From NCBI RefSeq assembly GCF_000495795.1, contig NZ_AWGD01000031.1, forward strand, positions 62,001 through 126,000: a DNA stretch of 64,000 nt. The letters run 5' to 3'. Below, piece after piece: positions 31,755-40,930 of the stretch. This DNA comes from Asticcacaulis sp. AC460 (lineage in GTDB: Bacteria > Pseudomonadota > Alphaproteobacteria > Caulobacterales > Caulobacteraceae). The position numbers and the translations under genes are program-made. The notes under the pieces are model-generated. The model did no database searches. It was not told where the DNA came from and saw only the letters and a program-made list of their open reading frames with translations. Within the stretch, counting starts at the first letter, position 1, and each line of letters opens with the position of its first letter.

Positions 31755-32348
31755 TCAACTCTCCTGTAGTTTGTCCGTAGCCCGGCTTTTAGCAAACCAT
31801 ATCCGGAACGCAAAGAATCCATAGGCCGCAAGTGAAAAGACGCACAGCAACCCGGCCATGACAGGGTGCATCAGTTCGGCGAAGATCGTGTGACCGGTCA
31901 GAAGGCCGGCGCAAATATACCCGGTCACAGCCAGAACGGCAGCCCCGGGCAGGAGGCCCAATGCGCCCCAGGATCTGGACTTCGCCCAAAGACCCAGCCA
32001 CAAGGTCAGGGTCAGTCCGGCGATGGCCAGACTGTGCCACGGACCAATGAGGACGGCGCCTCTCCAGGCGCCCGGCCCCCAGATCGTGGCCAGCAGGGCC
32101 AAAAACACGTTGTCGGAAACGATGTTTCGCAGTTTATCGTCCCGGGTGCGATACCACCAGACCAGGACTGCGGCGCACGCGCCGTAGCCAAGGACGAAGA
32201 GCGGCACACGCCACCAGCCCAGAGCTTCCAGCGCAGACCACCCGACAAACCCGGTTACGGCCAGCAGAAGCACCGCAACCAGTCCGTACCGTATCCGGGT
32301 CTCGCGCTCGCTGCGGCGCTCTTCGCGTTCGGCTATCTGTTCGAGCAT
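31755..32348 (-). CDS. Hypothetical membrane protein, 197 aa
   Basis: 197 residues: a charged N-terminal helix (LEQIAEREERRSERETRIR) followed by six hydrophobic segments in short succession, ending in a basic tail. No motif recognised. Middle gene of a leftward operon: 15 bases after DUF1476 and contiguous with the transglycosylase-like lipoprotein. Position suggests an envelope role but the sequence does not show one. Confidence 0.65.
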   Translation of the reverse strand: MLEQIAEREERRSERETRIRYGLVAVLLLAVTGFVGWSALEALGWWRVPLFVLGYGACAAVLVWWYRTRDDKLRNIVSDNVFLALLATIWGPGAWRGAVLIGPWHSLAIAGLTLTLWLGLWAKSRSWGALGLLPGAAVLAVTGYICAGLLTGHTIFAELMHPVMAGLLCVFSLAAYGFFAFRIWFAKSRATDKLQES

Positions 32349-32363
32349 CGGTCCCCCCGACAG

Positions 32364-32675
32364 CTAGTTCCCGTTTTTGACGGCTTCCCGCGCCTGGGCC
32401 AGGAATTCCGCCGCCCGGGTGCGCACTTCGCTTTCGCGCACCTGGATGTTGGACGCTATCAGGTCGCCGTAGATCTTGCGAATCACGTCTTCCTCGGTCG
32501 GGCGCTCGGAATGGAAGTTCTCCACCGCCTGGGCATACAGTTCCGTGGACTGAGGATTGAGGTCCATCCGTGCGGCGGCCCACACGGCGATGGCGCGGTT
32601 GCGACCCGAGGCCGCCTTACGTTCGGCGGCGTCCCCGGCAGAAGCGGCTTCGGGGATAGGCTCGGAATGCGACAT
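32364..32675 (-). CDS. DUF1476 / F1-ATPase inhibitor zeta-like protein
   Basis: 103 residues from ATG 32675 with an AAAGGTG ribosome binding site; an upstream ATG at 32789 would add 38 non-helical residues. The all-helical core GRNRAIAVWAAARMDLN, then EDVIRKIYGDLIASNIQV and EVRTRAAEFLAQAREAV follows the pattern of the alphaproteobacterial ATP synthase zeta subunit (DUF1476, usually about 104 residues), which blocks reverse rotation of F1. It is quite divergent and lacks the usual N-terminal inhibitory stretch (Phe-Asp-Glu-Arg), so it may be a paralog with another task. First in a leftward operon, divergent from purC. Confidence 0.6.
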   Translation of the reverse strand: MSHSEPIPEAASAGDAAERKAASGRNRAIAVWAAARMDLNPQSTELYAQAVENFHSERPTEEDVIRKIYGDLIASNIQVRESEVRTRAAEFLAQAREAVKNGN

Positions 32676-32866
32676 GTGAACAGCACCTTTCAGGCAGGCC
32701 AATGTTGTAAATCCGCTTATTCGCGCGCGCAACAAGAACCGGCGTTTACACAGCAAAAGTTTTTGTTTATTTGCGGCGCCAACGCGCATCCCCTAAGATG
32801 CAATCCCGATAAAGAGTTCAATATTCCGACTCGTTTTCGGCCCCTCCCTCTTTTGGAGACGGTCCA

Positions 32867-33625
32867 ATGACCACCCGCCGCAAGAAAATCTACGAAGGCA
32901 AGGCCAAGATTCTGTATGAAGGCCCCGAGCCCGGCACGCTGATCCAGTATTTCAAGGACGACGCCACGGCGTTCAACGCCCAGAAAAAGGCCGTCCTGGA
33001 AGGCAAGGGCGTCATCAACAACCGCATCTCCGAATTCGTCATGACGAAGCTGACCAATATCGGGGTGCAGAACCACTTCATCAAGCGGCTGAACCTGCGC
33101 GAGCAACTGATCCGCGAAGTCGAGATCATCCCGCTGGAAGTCGTCTGCCGCAACGTGGTGGCCGGCTCCATGGCCAAGCGCTTCGGCCTGCCCGAGGGCC
33201 AGCAGCTGCCGCGCTCGATCATCGAATTCTATTACAAGAACGATGCCCTGGAAGACCCGATGGTCACCGAAGAGCACGTGACGGCGTTCAACTGGGCCAA
33301 TACCCAGGAGATCGACGACATCCTGGCGACCACGCTGCGCGTCAACGACTTCCTGAGCGGCATGTTCGCCGCCGTCGGCATCACACTGGTCGACTTCAAG
33401 ATCGAATACGGCCGCCTGTTCGAAGGCGACTTTTCGCGCGTTATCCTGGCTGACGAGATCAGCCCGGATTCGTGCCGCCTGTGGGACGCGGCGACCAATG
33501 AGAAGCTGGACAAGGACCGCTTCCGCCGCGACATGGGCAATGTGATCGAATCCTACACCGAAGTCGCCAAGCGGCTCGGCATCATGGGCGACATGCCCAA
33601 GGTCATCGAAGGCGGAATGCAGTAA
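32867..33625 (+). CDS. purC: SAICAR synthetase (phosphoribosylaminoimidazole-succinocarboxamide synthase)
   Basis: 252 residues, full length. [20 protein letters not shown] (ATP-binding strands), [11 protein letters not shown] and [21 protein letters not shown] are the PurC signatures. It joins CAIR and aspartate using ATP to give SAICAR. First gene of a purC-purS-purQ operon; its TAA shares one base with the purS ATG (TAATG). A GGAGAC ribosome binding site stands before ATG 32867. The 190-base divergent gap to the DUF1476 gene should hold both promoters. Confidence 0.97.
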   Translation: MTTRRKKIYEGKAKILYEGPEPGTLIQYFKDDATAFNAQKKAVLEGKGVINNRISEFVMTKLTNIGVQNHFIKRLNLREQLIREVEIIPLEVVCRNVVAGSMAKRFGLPEGQQLPRSIIEFYYKNDALEDPMVTEEHVTAFNWANTQEIDDILATTLRVNDFLSGMFAAVGITLVDFKIEYGRLFEGDFSRVILADEISPDSCRLWDAATNEKLDKDRFRRDMGNVIESYTEVAKRLGIMGDMPKVIEGGMQ

Positions 33626-33879
33626 TGAAGGCCCCAACCTTGAAAGCAAAGGTCCACGTTTTCTTGAAACCCGGTGTGCTGGACGTCCAGGGCAAGGCCG
33701 TCGAAGGCGCCCTGCATGGGCTCGGCTGGGACGGCGTCGCCAATGTCCGCGTCGGCAAGCTGCTGGAGTTCGACCTGGACGGTTCCGATCCGGAAGCGGC
33801 CAAGGGCGAGCTGAAGGCCATGTGCGAGAAGCTTTTGGCCAACACGGTCATCGAATCCTACAAGGTCGAGGTGGCCTAA
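33625..33879 (+). CDS. purS: Phosphoribosylformylglycinamidine synthase, PurS subunit
   Basis: 84 residues, the normal size. [20 protein letters not shown] and [14 protein letters not shown] are typical PurS. PurS bridges PurL and PurQ in the FGAM synthase complex used by bacteria with the short PurL. Start ATG 33625 overlaps the purC stop by one base. Confidence 0.96.
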   Translation: MKAPTLKAKVHVFLKPGVLDVQGKAVEGALHGLGWDGVANVRVGKLLEFDLDGSDPEAAKGELKAMCEKLLANTVIESYKVEVA

Positions 33880-33883
33880 GACC

Positions 33884-34555
33884 ATGAAAGCCGCCGTCCT
33901 CGTCTTCCCCGGCTCCAACTGCGACCGCGACTGCAAGACTGCCGTCGAGACCTCCGTCAATGGCAAGGTCGAGATGGTGTGGCACCAGGAGACGGAGCTT
34001 CCGTCGGGCCTGGACCTGATCGTCATCCCCGGCGGTTTCTCGTATGGCGACTACCTGCGCTGTGGCGCCATGGCGTCGCAGTCGCCGGTTATGGCGGCGG
34101 TCAAGCGCGAAGCCGAGCGTGGCGTGTCGGTGTTGGGGATCTGCAACGGTTTCCAGATCCTGTGTGAGTCGGGCCTGCTGCCGGGCGCCCTGCTGCGCAA
34201 TTCCGGCCTTAAATATGTCTGCAAGCCGATCGAACTGACGATTGAGAACCGCACAACGCGCTTTACCAGCGCCTATGGCAACAAGCAGACTGTGTGGATG
34301 ACACAGGGGAATGGCGACGGCAATTTCTTCGCCGACGCCGAGACGTTGAAGTCGATCGAGGACAACGACCAGGTCGTTTTCCGTTATGTTGAGAACCCCA
34401 ACGGGTCGATGAACAACATCGCCGGCATCATCAACAAGGCCGGCAATGTGCTGGGCATGATGCCTCACCCCGACCGCGCCTTCGAGGAAGCGCTTGGCTC
34501 GGCCGACGGCGCCCCGATGTTCAAGAGTCTCGTTCGCGCCGCCCAGGCGGCTTGA
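33884..34555 (+). CDS. purQ: Phosphoribosylformylglycinamidine synthase, glutaminase subunit PurQ
   Basis: 223 residues, class I glutamine amidotransferase. [10 protein letters not shown] at the N-terminus, oxyanion segment [16 protein letters not shown], nucleophile Cys87 in [10 protein letters not shown], and [10 protein letters not shown] near the C-terminus holding the catalytic His-Glu. It releases ammonia from glutamine for PurL. Starts four bases after purS. The gene that follows begins 88 bases after its stop. Confidence 0.97.
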   Translation: MKAAVLVFPGSNCDRDCKTAVETSVNGKVEMVWHQETELPSGLDLIVIPGGFSYGDYLRCGAMASQSPVMAAVKREAERGVSVLGICNGFQILCESGLLPGALLRNSGLKYVCKPIELTIENRTTRFTSAYGNKQTVWMTQGNGDGNFFADAETLKSIEDNDQVVFRYVENPNGSMNNIAGIINKAGNVLGMMPHPDRAFEEALGSADGAPMFKSLVRAAQAA

Positions 34556-34643
34556 CGGTTGGTCTGAGGGCCGGCCGAACGCCTGGATTGACATTCCCGC
34601 CGGGCGGTGCCTGTATGCCTGCGTTGTTGCAGGAGTAACGGAT

Positions 34644-36071
34644 ATGTGGCGTCGTCTTGTTGTGGTGGCCGGTCTGGCCCTGCTGGCTTCCGGTTGTATG
34701 CCGCAAAAGGCGCCCACCACGTTGGGGTACCACAAACAGTCCTGCAGCTTCGCCTATATCGGCCTGAAAGGGATCGAGTGCGGCACCATGGTGGTCGAGG
34801 AGACCCGCGGCAAGGCCAATGGCCGAACCGTCGCCCTGCCCGTCGTCATTGTCCGTGCCCAGGCCGCCGACAAGAAGGCCGATCCGGTCATCTTCCTGCA
34901 TGGTGGTCCGGGTGGCGAGGTTGTCTCGGGCCTGCCCTTCCGCCTCCGCCGCAAGCCCAGCCTGGTCACCGACGACCGCGACTGGATTTTCTTCGATCAG
35001 CGCGGCACCGGCAAATCGACGCCATCATTGGATTGCGGCGAAGCGCCCCTGTCCGATGCCGGGGTCACCAGCGACGCCGGCGTCGCCGAATTGCAGGCTT
35101 GCGGCCGCAAGCTGGCGGCCCAGGGCATCGACCTGACGCAATACAATTCCGCGGTCATCGCCCAGGATATCCGCGACATCCGCCAGGCTTTGGGCGTCAA
35201 GACCTATAACCTTTACGGTGGGTCCTATGGCACGCGCGTCGCCATGGCAGTGATGCAGCACGATCCGGCCGATCTGCGCGCCGTTGTGCTGAATTCGACC
35301 TGGCCGCCGGAAGCCAACGCGACCGCGCCCCTCCCCGGCCTGGTGTCGCGTGAAGTCCGTCAGGTTCTGGCCTATTGCGCCGCGGACAGCGTCTGCAATG
35401 GCAAATATCCCGACCTGGCGGCGCGGTTCGATACCCGCCTGCGCCAATGGCTCACCACCTCCGTCAGCGACAAGGACCAGACCTACACGGCCGACGCCGT
35501 CGGGGCCTTTCTGCTGGACCAGATCTACAGCCCGGACGGCGCCAGCGCCTTGCCCACGACCATCGATAAGCTGCTCACGGGGGACTACAAGGCGTTGGGT
35601 AAGTTCGTGAAGGCCCAGGCCGGCTATACCGAAGGCCAGTTCTTCACCACCCTGTGCCGGGAGGAGTTCGGTTTCGAAGACCCGGCGGCTCTGGATGCCG
35701 TGGATGCCAATGACCCGATTGCCGTGGCTGTGGCGCGTGATACCCGCCGCTTCTTCGCCGTCTGCCAGGCCTTCGCGACCGGCAAGGGCGACGCGGTGGA
35801 GAATCAGGCTCTCGTCAGCGATATTCCGACCCTGATGCTGTCGGCCGATATCGATGCGGGTTGCCCGGCCGAGTTGTCGGAGGAGACGGTGAAGGGCCTG
35901 AGCAAGGGCCGGAACTACTTCTTCCCCAACCGCACCCACACCATCGCCGGCGGCAGCACCTGCGCCAAGGCATTGGTGGCGCAGTTCCTGAAAACGGCCG
36001 ACGCCAATGTCGACGCCAGTTGCATCAAGACCGACAGGCCGAAATTTCCGTTCGTATATGACGGCAAGTAG
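34644..36071 (+). CDS. Lipoprotein alpha/beta hydrolase (TAP-like peptidase)
   Basis: 475 residues from ATG 34644, preceded by AGGAG; the in-frame upstream codons overlap purQ. Lipobox ASGC at residues 15-18 of the signal. FLHGGPGGEVV (oxyanion hole), WIFFDQRGTGKS, nucleophile elbow YGGSYGTRVAM and NRTHTIAGG with the catalytic histidine match the tripeptidyl aminopeptidase / proline iminopeptidase group, with a C-terminal TAP-like domain. It should hydrolyse short peptides or esters at the outer side of the inner membrane or in the periplasm. Same strand as the pur genes, but probably not part of purine metabolism. Confidence 0.88.
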   Translation: MWRRLVVVAGLALLASGCMPQKAPTTLGYHKQSCSFAYIGLKGIECGTMVVEETRGKANGRTVALPVVIVRAQAADKKADPVIFLHGGPGGEVVSGLPFRLRRKPSLVTDDRDWIFFDQRGTGKSTPSLDCGEAPLSDAGVTSDAGVAELQACGRKLAAQGIDLTQYNSAVIAQDIRDIRQALGVKTYNLYGGSYGTRVAMAVMQHDPADLRAVVLNSTWPPEANATAPLPGLVSREVRQVLAYCAADSVCNGKYPDLAARFDTRLRQWLTTSVSDKDQTYTADAVGAFLLDQIYSPDGASALPTTIDKLLTGDYKALGKFVKAQAGYTEGQFFTTLCREEFGFEDPAALDAVDANDPIAVAVARDTRRFFAVCQAFATGKGDAVENQALVSDIPTLMLSADIDAGCPAELSEETVKGLSKGRNYFFPNRTHTIAGGSTCAKALVAQFLKTADANVDASCIKTDRPKFPFVYDGK

Positions 36072-36185
36072 CTCGCCCCTACTTGTCGGAAAGGGCGAAT
36101 TGTTAGCGAAGCCGCGAAGTGACACATCGCGCAGTCGCGGTGGAGTGTCTTTGCGTACGTCGATACGATCAAACTATTGAAAGTA

Positions 36186-36300
36186 AAGTAAGAAACCCCA
36201 CCACCGCACCTCTCTCGCTTCGCCCTTCGGTCGTTGACCTCAGGCCTCCACTCGTTCGAGCGGTCCCCCTCCCCGACAAGCGGGGAGGAGAAAGAAAAGT
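36186..36300. repeat. Type D palindromic repeat, copy 2
   Basis: Full-length second copy of the element at 22341-22456, same orientation, same ends (AAGTAAGAAACCCCACC and AAAGAAAAG). The 392-base gap between the hydrolase and purL holds this repeat; in the remaining bases I see no gene. They include a degenerate GCTTCGC-rich palindromic region at 36380-36440. Confidence 0.8.
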
Positions 36301-36463
36301 GACTCCGCGACGATATGTGAATCACGTAGCAGGTTGCCAGGAAGCGGGGCGGTATAAGAGGGCTAAAATTGTTTCTGCGGCGCTTCGCTCCTTGAGCGGA
36401 TTTTTCGTCGCGCTAACGCTTCGCGCCTTGAGCGCGGGGGCTGAATCCGCTAAACGGCGCGCC

Positions 36464-38680
36464 ATGAGCACCACCACATCCCCCGCCCCGAAGTCCATGG
36501 CCGACAAGGCCGCCGAATACGGCCTGAAGCCTGACGAATATCAGGTCGTTCTCGACCGGCTGGGCCGCGAGCCCAATGACGTCGAACTGGGCGTGTTCAG
36601 CGTCATGTGGTCCGAGCACTGCTCTTACAAATCGTCGCGCCTGCATCTGCGCAAGTTCCCGGTGACCGGTCCCCGCGTCATCTGCGGCCCCGGCGAAAAC
36701 GCCGGCGTCATCGATATCGACGACGGCCAGGCGTGCATCTTCAAGATGGAATCGCACAACCACCCGTCCTTCATTGAACCCTATCAGGGGGCGGCGACCG
36801 GTGTCGGCGGCATCATGCGCGACGTCTTCACCATGGGCGCGCGTCCGGTCGCCCTGCTCAACGCCCTGCGTTTCGGTGAACCCGGCCACCCCAAGACCCG
36901 CCGTCTGGTCGAAGGTGTGGTCTCCGGCATCGGCGGCTACGGCAACTGCGTCGGCGTGCCTACCGTGGCCGGTGAGACCAATTTCCACAGCGGCTACAAC
37001 GGCAATATCCTGGTCAACGCCATGTGCGTCGGCCTGGCCGATGCCGACAAGATCTTCTATTCCGCCGCGCCAGAGCCCGGCCTGCCCGTGGTCTATTTCG
37101 GCTCCAAGACCGGCCGCGACGGCATCCACGGCGCCACCATGTCGTCGGCCGAATTTTCCGAAGATTCGGAAGAAAAGCGCCCGACCGTCCAGGTCGGCGA
37201 CCCCTTTGCGGAAAAGCTGCTGATCGAAGCCACGCTCGAACTGATGGCGTCCGGCGCCGTCGCCGCCATCCAGGACATGGGTGCCGCGGGCCTTACTTCC
37301 AGTTCTGTGGAAATGGCCGGCAAAGGCGGTTTGGGCATCACGCTCGACCTCGACAAGGTGCCCCAGCGCGAAGTCAATATGACCGCCTACGAGATGATGC
37401 TGTCGGAGAGCCAGGAGCGTATGCTGGCCATACTGAAGCCCGGCCGCGAGGCTGATGGCCAGCGTATCTTTGAGAAGTGGGGCCTGGATGCCGCCGTCAT
37501 CGGCGAGACCAATACCTCGGGCCATATCGTCCTGCTGCACCATGGCGAAGTCGTCTGCGACCTGCCGCTGTCGCCGCTGTCGGACGATGCGCCGCTGTAC
37601 GACCGCCCGTGGGTCGAGCCGGCCCAAGAGCCGCAACTGCATGCTTCCGAGGTGCCCGTGGCCCCTGTTGGTGATGCCTTGCTTAAGATCATGAGCTGCC
37701 CGGACATGGCGTCCAAGCGCTGGCTGTGGGAACAGTATGACCGCCACGTCATGGCCGACACCCTGTCGGATTCGTCGACCGGCCACGATGCCGGCATGGT
37801 TCGCGTGCACGGCACGAAGAAGGCCCTGGCCGTCACCTCGGACTGCACGCCGCGTTATGTCAAGGCCAACCCCTATGAAGGCGGCAAGCAGGCCGTGGCC
37901 GAGGCCTGGCGCAACCTGACCGCCGTCGGCGCCGAGCCGATCGCCATCACCGACAACCTGAACTTCGGCAATCCGGAAAAGCCCGAGATCATGGGCCAGA
38001 TCGTCCGCGCCATCGACGGCATGGCCGAGGCTTGCCGCGAACTGGCCTTCCCGGTCGTGTCGGGCAACGTGTCGCTATACAACGAAACCAATGGGATCGC
38101 GATTCCGCCGACCCCAACCGTCGGCGCGGTGGGCCTGCTGAAGGATTACGACCAGCGCGTGGGCTTCAACAAGGTCCGTCCTGGCCAGGTTCTGTTGCTG
38201 GTCGGTGAGACCAAGGGCGAGATGGGTTCGACCCTGTATTTGCGCGAAGTCTTCGGGTTGGAAATCGGCGCGCCGCCGAAGGTCGACCTGGAAAGCGAAA
38301 AGGCCAATGGTGTTTTGGTCCGCAGGCTGATCAAGACCGGCGTAGCCAAGGGCGTTCACGACCTGTCGGACGGCGGCCTGCTGTGCGCGGCGGCCGATAT
38401 GGCTTTGGCGTCGAAGGTCGGGTTGGAGCTGAAGAACCCGAGCGACCTGGACGACCATATCTTCGCCTTTGCAGAGGATCAGGCGCGTTACCTGGTGGCG
38501 GTCGACGAAGCCGCGGCGCATCTGGTCATCGCCCAGGCGGCCGAGGCTGAGGTGCCGGTGGCCGTGGTCGGTGTAGCGACGGGTACGGACCTGATCTATG
38601 CCGGGTTGTGCGTCAGCCTGGACCGCTTGCGCGAAACCAATGAGGCGTGGCTGCCGGCCTATATGGCTGGGAAGGCGTAA
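36464..38680 (+). CDS. purL: Phosphoribosylformylglycinamidine synthase, synthetase subunit PurL
   Basis: 738 residues from ATG 36464, the size of the short PurL that works with PurS and PurQ; a longer upstream reading has no support. [18 protein letters not shown] (His52), [33 protein letters not shown] and the second-half [14 protein letters not shown] are the conserved ATP and FGAR elements of the duplicated AIR-synthase-like fold. It makes FGAM from FGAR, ATP and channelled ammonia. Separated from purCSQ by the hydrolase and a repeat. The often-seen downstream bolA is absent here. Confidence 0.97.
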   Translation: MSTTTSPAPKSMADKAAEYGLKPDEYQVVLDRLGREPNDVELGVFSVMWSEHCSYKSSRLHLRKFPVTGPRVICGPGENAGVIDIDDGQACIFKMESHNHPSFIEPYQGAATGVGGIMRDVFTMGARPVALLNALRFGEPGHPKTRRLVEGVVSGIGGYGNCVGVPTVAGETNFHSGYNGNILVNAMCVGLADADKIFYSAAPEPGLPVVYFGSKTGRDGIHGATMSSAEFSEDSEEKRPTVQVGDPFAEKLLIEATLELMASGAVAAIQDMGAAGLTSSSVEMAGKGGLGITLDLDKVPQREVNMTAYEMMLSESQERMLAILKPGREADGQRIFEKWGLDAAVIGETNTSGHIVLLHHGEVVCDLPLSPLSDDAPLYDRPWVEPAQEPQLHASEVPVAPVGDALLKIMSCPDMASKRWLWEQYDRHVMADTLSDSSTGHDAGMVRVHGTKKALAVTSDCTPRYVKANPYEGGKQAVAEAWRNLTAVGAEPIAITDNLNFGNPEKPEIMGQIVRAIDGMAEACRELAFPVVSGNVSLYNETNGIAIPPTPTVGAVGLLKDYDQRVGFNKVRPGQVLLLVGETKGEMGSTLYLREVFGLEIGAPPKVDLESEKANGVLVRRLIKTGVAKGVHDLSDGGLLCAAADMALASKVGLELKNPSDLDDHIFAFAEDQARYLVAVDEAAAHLVIAQAAEAEVPVAVVGVATGTDLIYAGLCVSLDRLRETNEAWLPAYMAGKA

Positions 38681-38709
38681 CAAAAGATCATAAAATACAA
38701 TAATTTCTA

Positions 38710-38794
38710 ATCCCTCCCCGTTATACGGGGAGCGGGGCGCCCCGTGGCGTGGATCATTTGCGATTAGCAAATGAGACGGTGGGGGATTGGGCCC
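38710..38794 (-). repeat. Type A bipartite hairpin repeat, copy 3, inverted, left of the DUF559 gene
   Basis: Reverse orientation of the copies at 13870, 26092 and 43113: CCCTCCCCGTTATACGGGGAG first, then CATTTGC-GATTA-GCAAATG and GGGGGATTGGGCCC. An extra CGGGGCGCCCCGTGG palindrome of about 16 bases is inserted between the two hairpins. It faces the copy at 39193 across the DUF559 gene. Confidence 0.88.
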
Positions 38795-38838
38795 GCCGTC
38801 GTCTTCCTATTTTTCAGTCTTCATTATAGCTTTTTCAA

Positions 38839-39192
38839 ATGAAGCCTAAATATGGATTAGCTCGACATCTGCGGCGTGCTTCGACTCTGCCAGAGCATCT
38901 TCTTTGGGAGAGGCTCAAGACTCGCGGCATCGGCAATCCGGTGTTTCGCCGTCAGCAGGCCTTCGGTCCCTATATCCTGGACTTTTATTGTTACCGAGCA
39001 AAGTTGGTCGTCGAGATCGACGGCAGTGATCACCATAGTAATGAAGCTCAGAAGCGTGATGCCCAGCGGGACGAATGGTTGGCAGAGCAAGGATTGCAAG
39101 TGTATCGGATTGAGGCCTTCAATGTTCTACGCGATCCCGATGGCGTCGCTGAGGACGTCATACAAGTGGCGCTCGCGAGGTTCGGAGCCTAG
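38839..39192 (+). CDS. DUF559 (Vsr-like, PD-(D/E)XK) endonuclease-domain protein
   Basis: 117 residues covering one complete DUF559 domain: LRRASTLPEHLLWERLKTRG, FRRQQAFGPYILDFYCYRAKLV and VEIDGSDH. Asp48 and Glu59 fit the metal-binding D-x(n)-E core of the restriction-endonuclease-like fold, with Glu19 ahead as in Vsr-type enzymes. Nuclease activity is inferred; no member of this stand-alone type has a role I can cite. Single gene enclosed by two inverted copies of the type A repeat (38710-38794 and 39193-39255), the right one beginning at the stop codon. This resembles a transposase-less mobile unit, discussed under findings. Confidence 0.88.
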   Translation: MKPKYGLARHLRRASTLPEHLLWERLKTRGIGNPVFRRQQAFGPYILDFYCYRAKLVVEIDGSDHHSNEAQKRDAQRDEWLAEQGLQVYRIEAFNVLRDPDGVAEDVIQVALARFGA

Positions 39193-39255
39193 AAATCCCC
39201 CACCGTCTCATTTGCTTCCAGCAAATGATCCACCTCCCCGTATAACGGGGAGGGA
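39193..39255 (+). repeat. Type A bipartite hairpin repeat, copy 4, right of the DUF559 gene
   Basis: AAATCCCCCACCGTCTCATTTG with TTCCA loop, then CTCCCCGT-AT-AACGGGGAGG. Starts on the first base after the DUF559 stop codon. With copy 3 it makes an inverted pair about 400 bases apart. Confidence 0.9.
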
Positions 39256-39282
39256 TTTTTTAGTTAACTCAACCTGTTGGTG

Positions 39283-39747
39283 CTACTCCACCATTGCCAC
39301 GCCGGTGAGTTCCCAGCGGCAGTTGCGTAGCCGGTAGTTCAACTGCAACTCGTCATTGGTATTGGCGTTGACAAACACCGTCGCCAGGCCGTTGCGGCTG
39401 TCGATCTGTTTGTCGATCGGCCCACGGTGGAATTTCGCGCCCAAGGCACCGCGCTGGCCATTACAGGTGAAAAGCGCGCAGAAACGGCCGCTCTTGTTCG
39501 TGAACTGGGTCTGCAACGCACGGTAACCCACCTCCTCGCCCTCCGGGTTGAAGGCCAGGCCATCGTCGCTGACCACGGCCAGAAGCGCAGTCGCATCGCC
39601 ACTCTGCACCGCTGCCAGGGTCTGGGCGACGGCAGCGTCCAGTTCGGCCGCCGCATCGCGCGGACAGGTCTGGGCCGAGGCCTGGCCCAGAAGGGCCAGG
39701 GTCATCAGCAGTCCGACAAACAATCCCATACCGGTCGTCCTTGTCAT
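39283..39747 (-). CDS. Hypothetical secreted protein, 154 aa (NTF2-like)
   Basis: Signal peptide (MTRTTGMGLFVGLLMTLALLGQASAQ), then about 128 residues starting Thr-Cys-Pro-Arg-Asp. AVAQTLAAVQSGDATALLAVVSDD and the following strand pattern, ending NYRLRNCRWELTGVAMVE, look like an SnoaL/NTF2-type cone fold. Four cysteines (near residues 28, 89, 94 and 143) could form two disulfides in the periplasm. No exact family recognised. It faces the right-hand type A repeat of the DUF559 unit. Confidence 0.65.
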   Translation of the reverse strand: MTRTTGMGLFVGLLMTLALLGQASAQTCPRDAAAELDAAVAQTLAAVQSGDATALLAVVSDDGLAFNPEGEEVGYRALQTQFTNKSGRFCALFTCNGQRGALGAKFHRGPIDKQIDSRNGLATVFVNANTNDELQLNYRLRNCRWELTGVAMVE

Positions 39748-39942
39748 GCCACGCCTCCCGCGAAAGCGTTAACTATAGCGCGGAAACCCGCCCCGTCAAA
39801 ACAGCTTAATCCCATACGGCTGAACCAGACATGAACCCCTGTTGTCCGAAATATCGCACCGCGGAAAAATGCGGAATTTGGCTATGCTTTCCCGGCCCCT
39901 CTTAACCCTCTCATTACCATATCCATGCTAGCCGGTTGAGAG

Positions 39943-40029
39943 ATGGCGAATTTCAACGACATGGCGGCAAGGCGTTTGAATATGCGGAACCGGGCGCATA
40001 GCACCCGCCGTGAGCGGACAGGGAGGTAG
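39943..40029 (+). CDS. Possible 28-aa basic leader ORF
   Basis: ATG 39943 to TAG 40029: a 28-residue, very basic peptide (MANFNDMAARR ... TRRERTGR). Its stop codon lies inside the GGGAGGTAGG ribosome binding site of the next gene, four bases before that ATG, a layout typical of translationally coupled leader peptides. The upstream ribosome binding site (GAGAG touching the ATG) is poor. It could also be chance in GC-rich DNA. Confidence 0.3.
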   Translation: MANFNDMAARRLNMRNRAHSTRRERTGR

Positions 40030-40033
40030 GGTC

Positions 40034-40930
40034 ATGCGTTACCGTCCCTTCGGCCGTTCGGGCCTTGCCCTGTCGACCATCGGCCTGCGTCTCAACTCCG
40101 AGAAGCTGCGCAAGAACCACAGCCTGCTGCAAAAGCTGATCCTGACCGCGCTCGAAAACGGCATCAATACCTTCCATTTCGACAGCACCGACCCCAAGCT
40201 GCTGAAGGCCGCCAACGAGGTTTTCAGCGTCGTCGAACGCAAGCTGCTGTTCATCGCCCTGAGCGCCCACGAGCCCGGCGCCGTGACCGACGCCGCCGCT
40301 TATCAGTTCGCCCCCTTGCGGGAGCGCCTGAAGGCGGTCATCCGCGAGGCCGGCCTGCACTGGATCGACCTGCTGCTTTTCGGCCAGCCCGGCGCGGCCG
40401 TGCTCCCCGACGACAGCATGGATTTTCTGCGCACCTTGCAGAGGTCGCGCATGCTGCGTTATATCGGCGTCCAGGCCGAGACCGAAGACCTGGGCGATCT
40501 CATCCGCGGCGGCCAGTTCAACGTGCTGGCGACCAGCTACGATATCGATTCGAGCTGGGACAAGCGTCGTCAGATCGATTTCGCCATCCAGCGCGAGATG
40601 AATGTCTTCGCTACAGCCTTCTTTCCGAACAGCTACCGCAAGGCGTCGGATGTCGTCCCACCCGAAGCCCGCCGCGGCTGGTTCGGCGGCAAGGTCAAAA
40701 ACCCGCTGGCCGGCGCCGGCACCCACGCCTTCCTACACCAGACCCATGGCTGGACACCCGAGGAACTGTGCCTGGGCCATTGCCTGTCCCAGCCCAGCCT
40801 GGCCTGCATCTTTGTCGAGCCCGAGGACACCGATCATCTGGAAGCCCTGGCCGACGTGCCGGAGCGCCACATGCCCCCCTCTGTTCCGGCGCAGATCGAG
40901 ATGGCGCGTTTCCACGCCAAGCAAGCTTAG
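40034..40930 (+). CDS. Degenerate aldo/keto reductase-like protein
   Basis: 298 residues from ATG 40034 with GGGAGGT upstream. It begins like an aldo/keto reductase (MRYRPFGRSGLALSTIGL) and keeps the TIM-barrel rhythm: ALENGINTFHFDSTD, then WIDLLLFGQPG and MLRYIGVQAE, LATSYDID. But the catalytic tetrad is broken. After Asp50 the usual Tyr-Gly is replaced by DPK, the strand that should end in Lys reads LFIALSAH, and the catalytic His of the D-L-Y-x-x-H segment is replaced by Gly (DLLLFGQ). It is therefore probably a non-catalytic relative. Its TAG stop is the first three bases of a type F repeat. Confidence 0.75.
   Translation: MRYRPFGRSGLALSTIGLRLNSEKLRKNHSLLQKLILTALENGINTFHFDSTDPKLLKAANEVFSVVERKLLFIALSAHEPGAVTDAAAYQFAPLRERLKAVIREAGLHWIDLLLFGQPGAAVLPDDSMDFLRTLQRSRMLRYIGVQAETEDLGDLIRGGQFNVLATSYDIDSSWDKRRQIDFAIQREMNVFATAFFPNSYRKASDVVPPEARRGWFGGKVKNPLAGAGTHAFLHQTHGWTPEELCLGHCLSQPSLACIFVEPEDTDHLEALADVPERHMPPSVPAQIEMARFHAKQA

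Noticed and set aside
36119-36463. Upstream extension of purL by 115 codons
   Set aside because: It runs through a repeat-rich gap with no matching PurL sequence; ATG 36464 gives the normal short PurL length.
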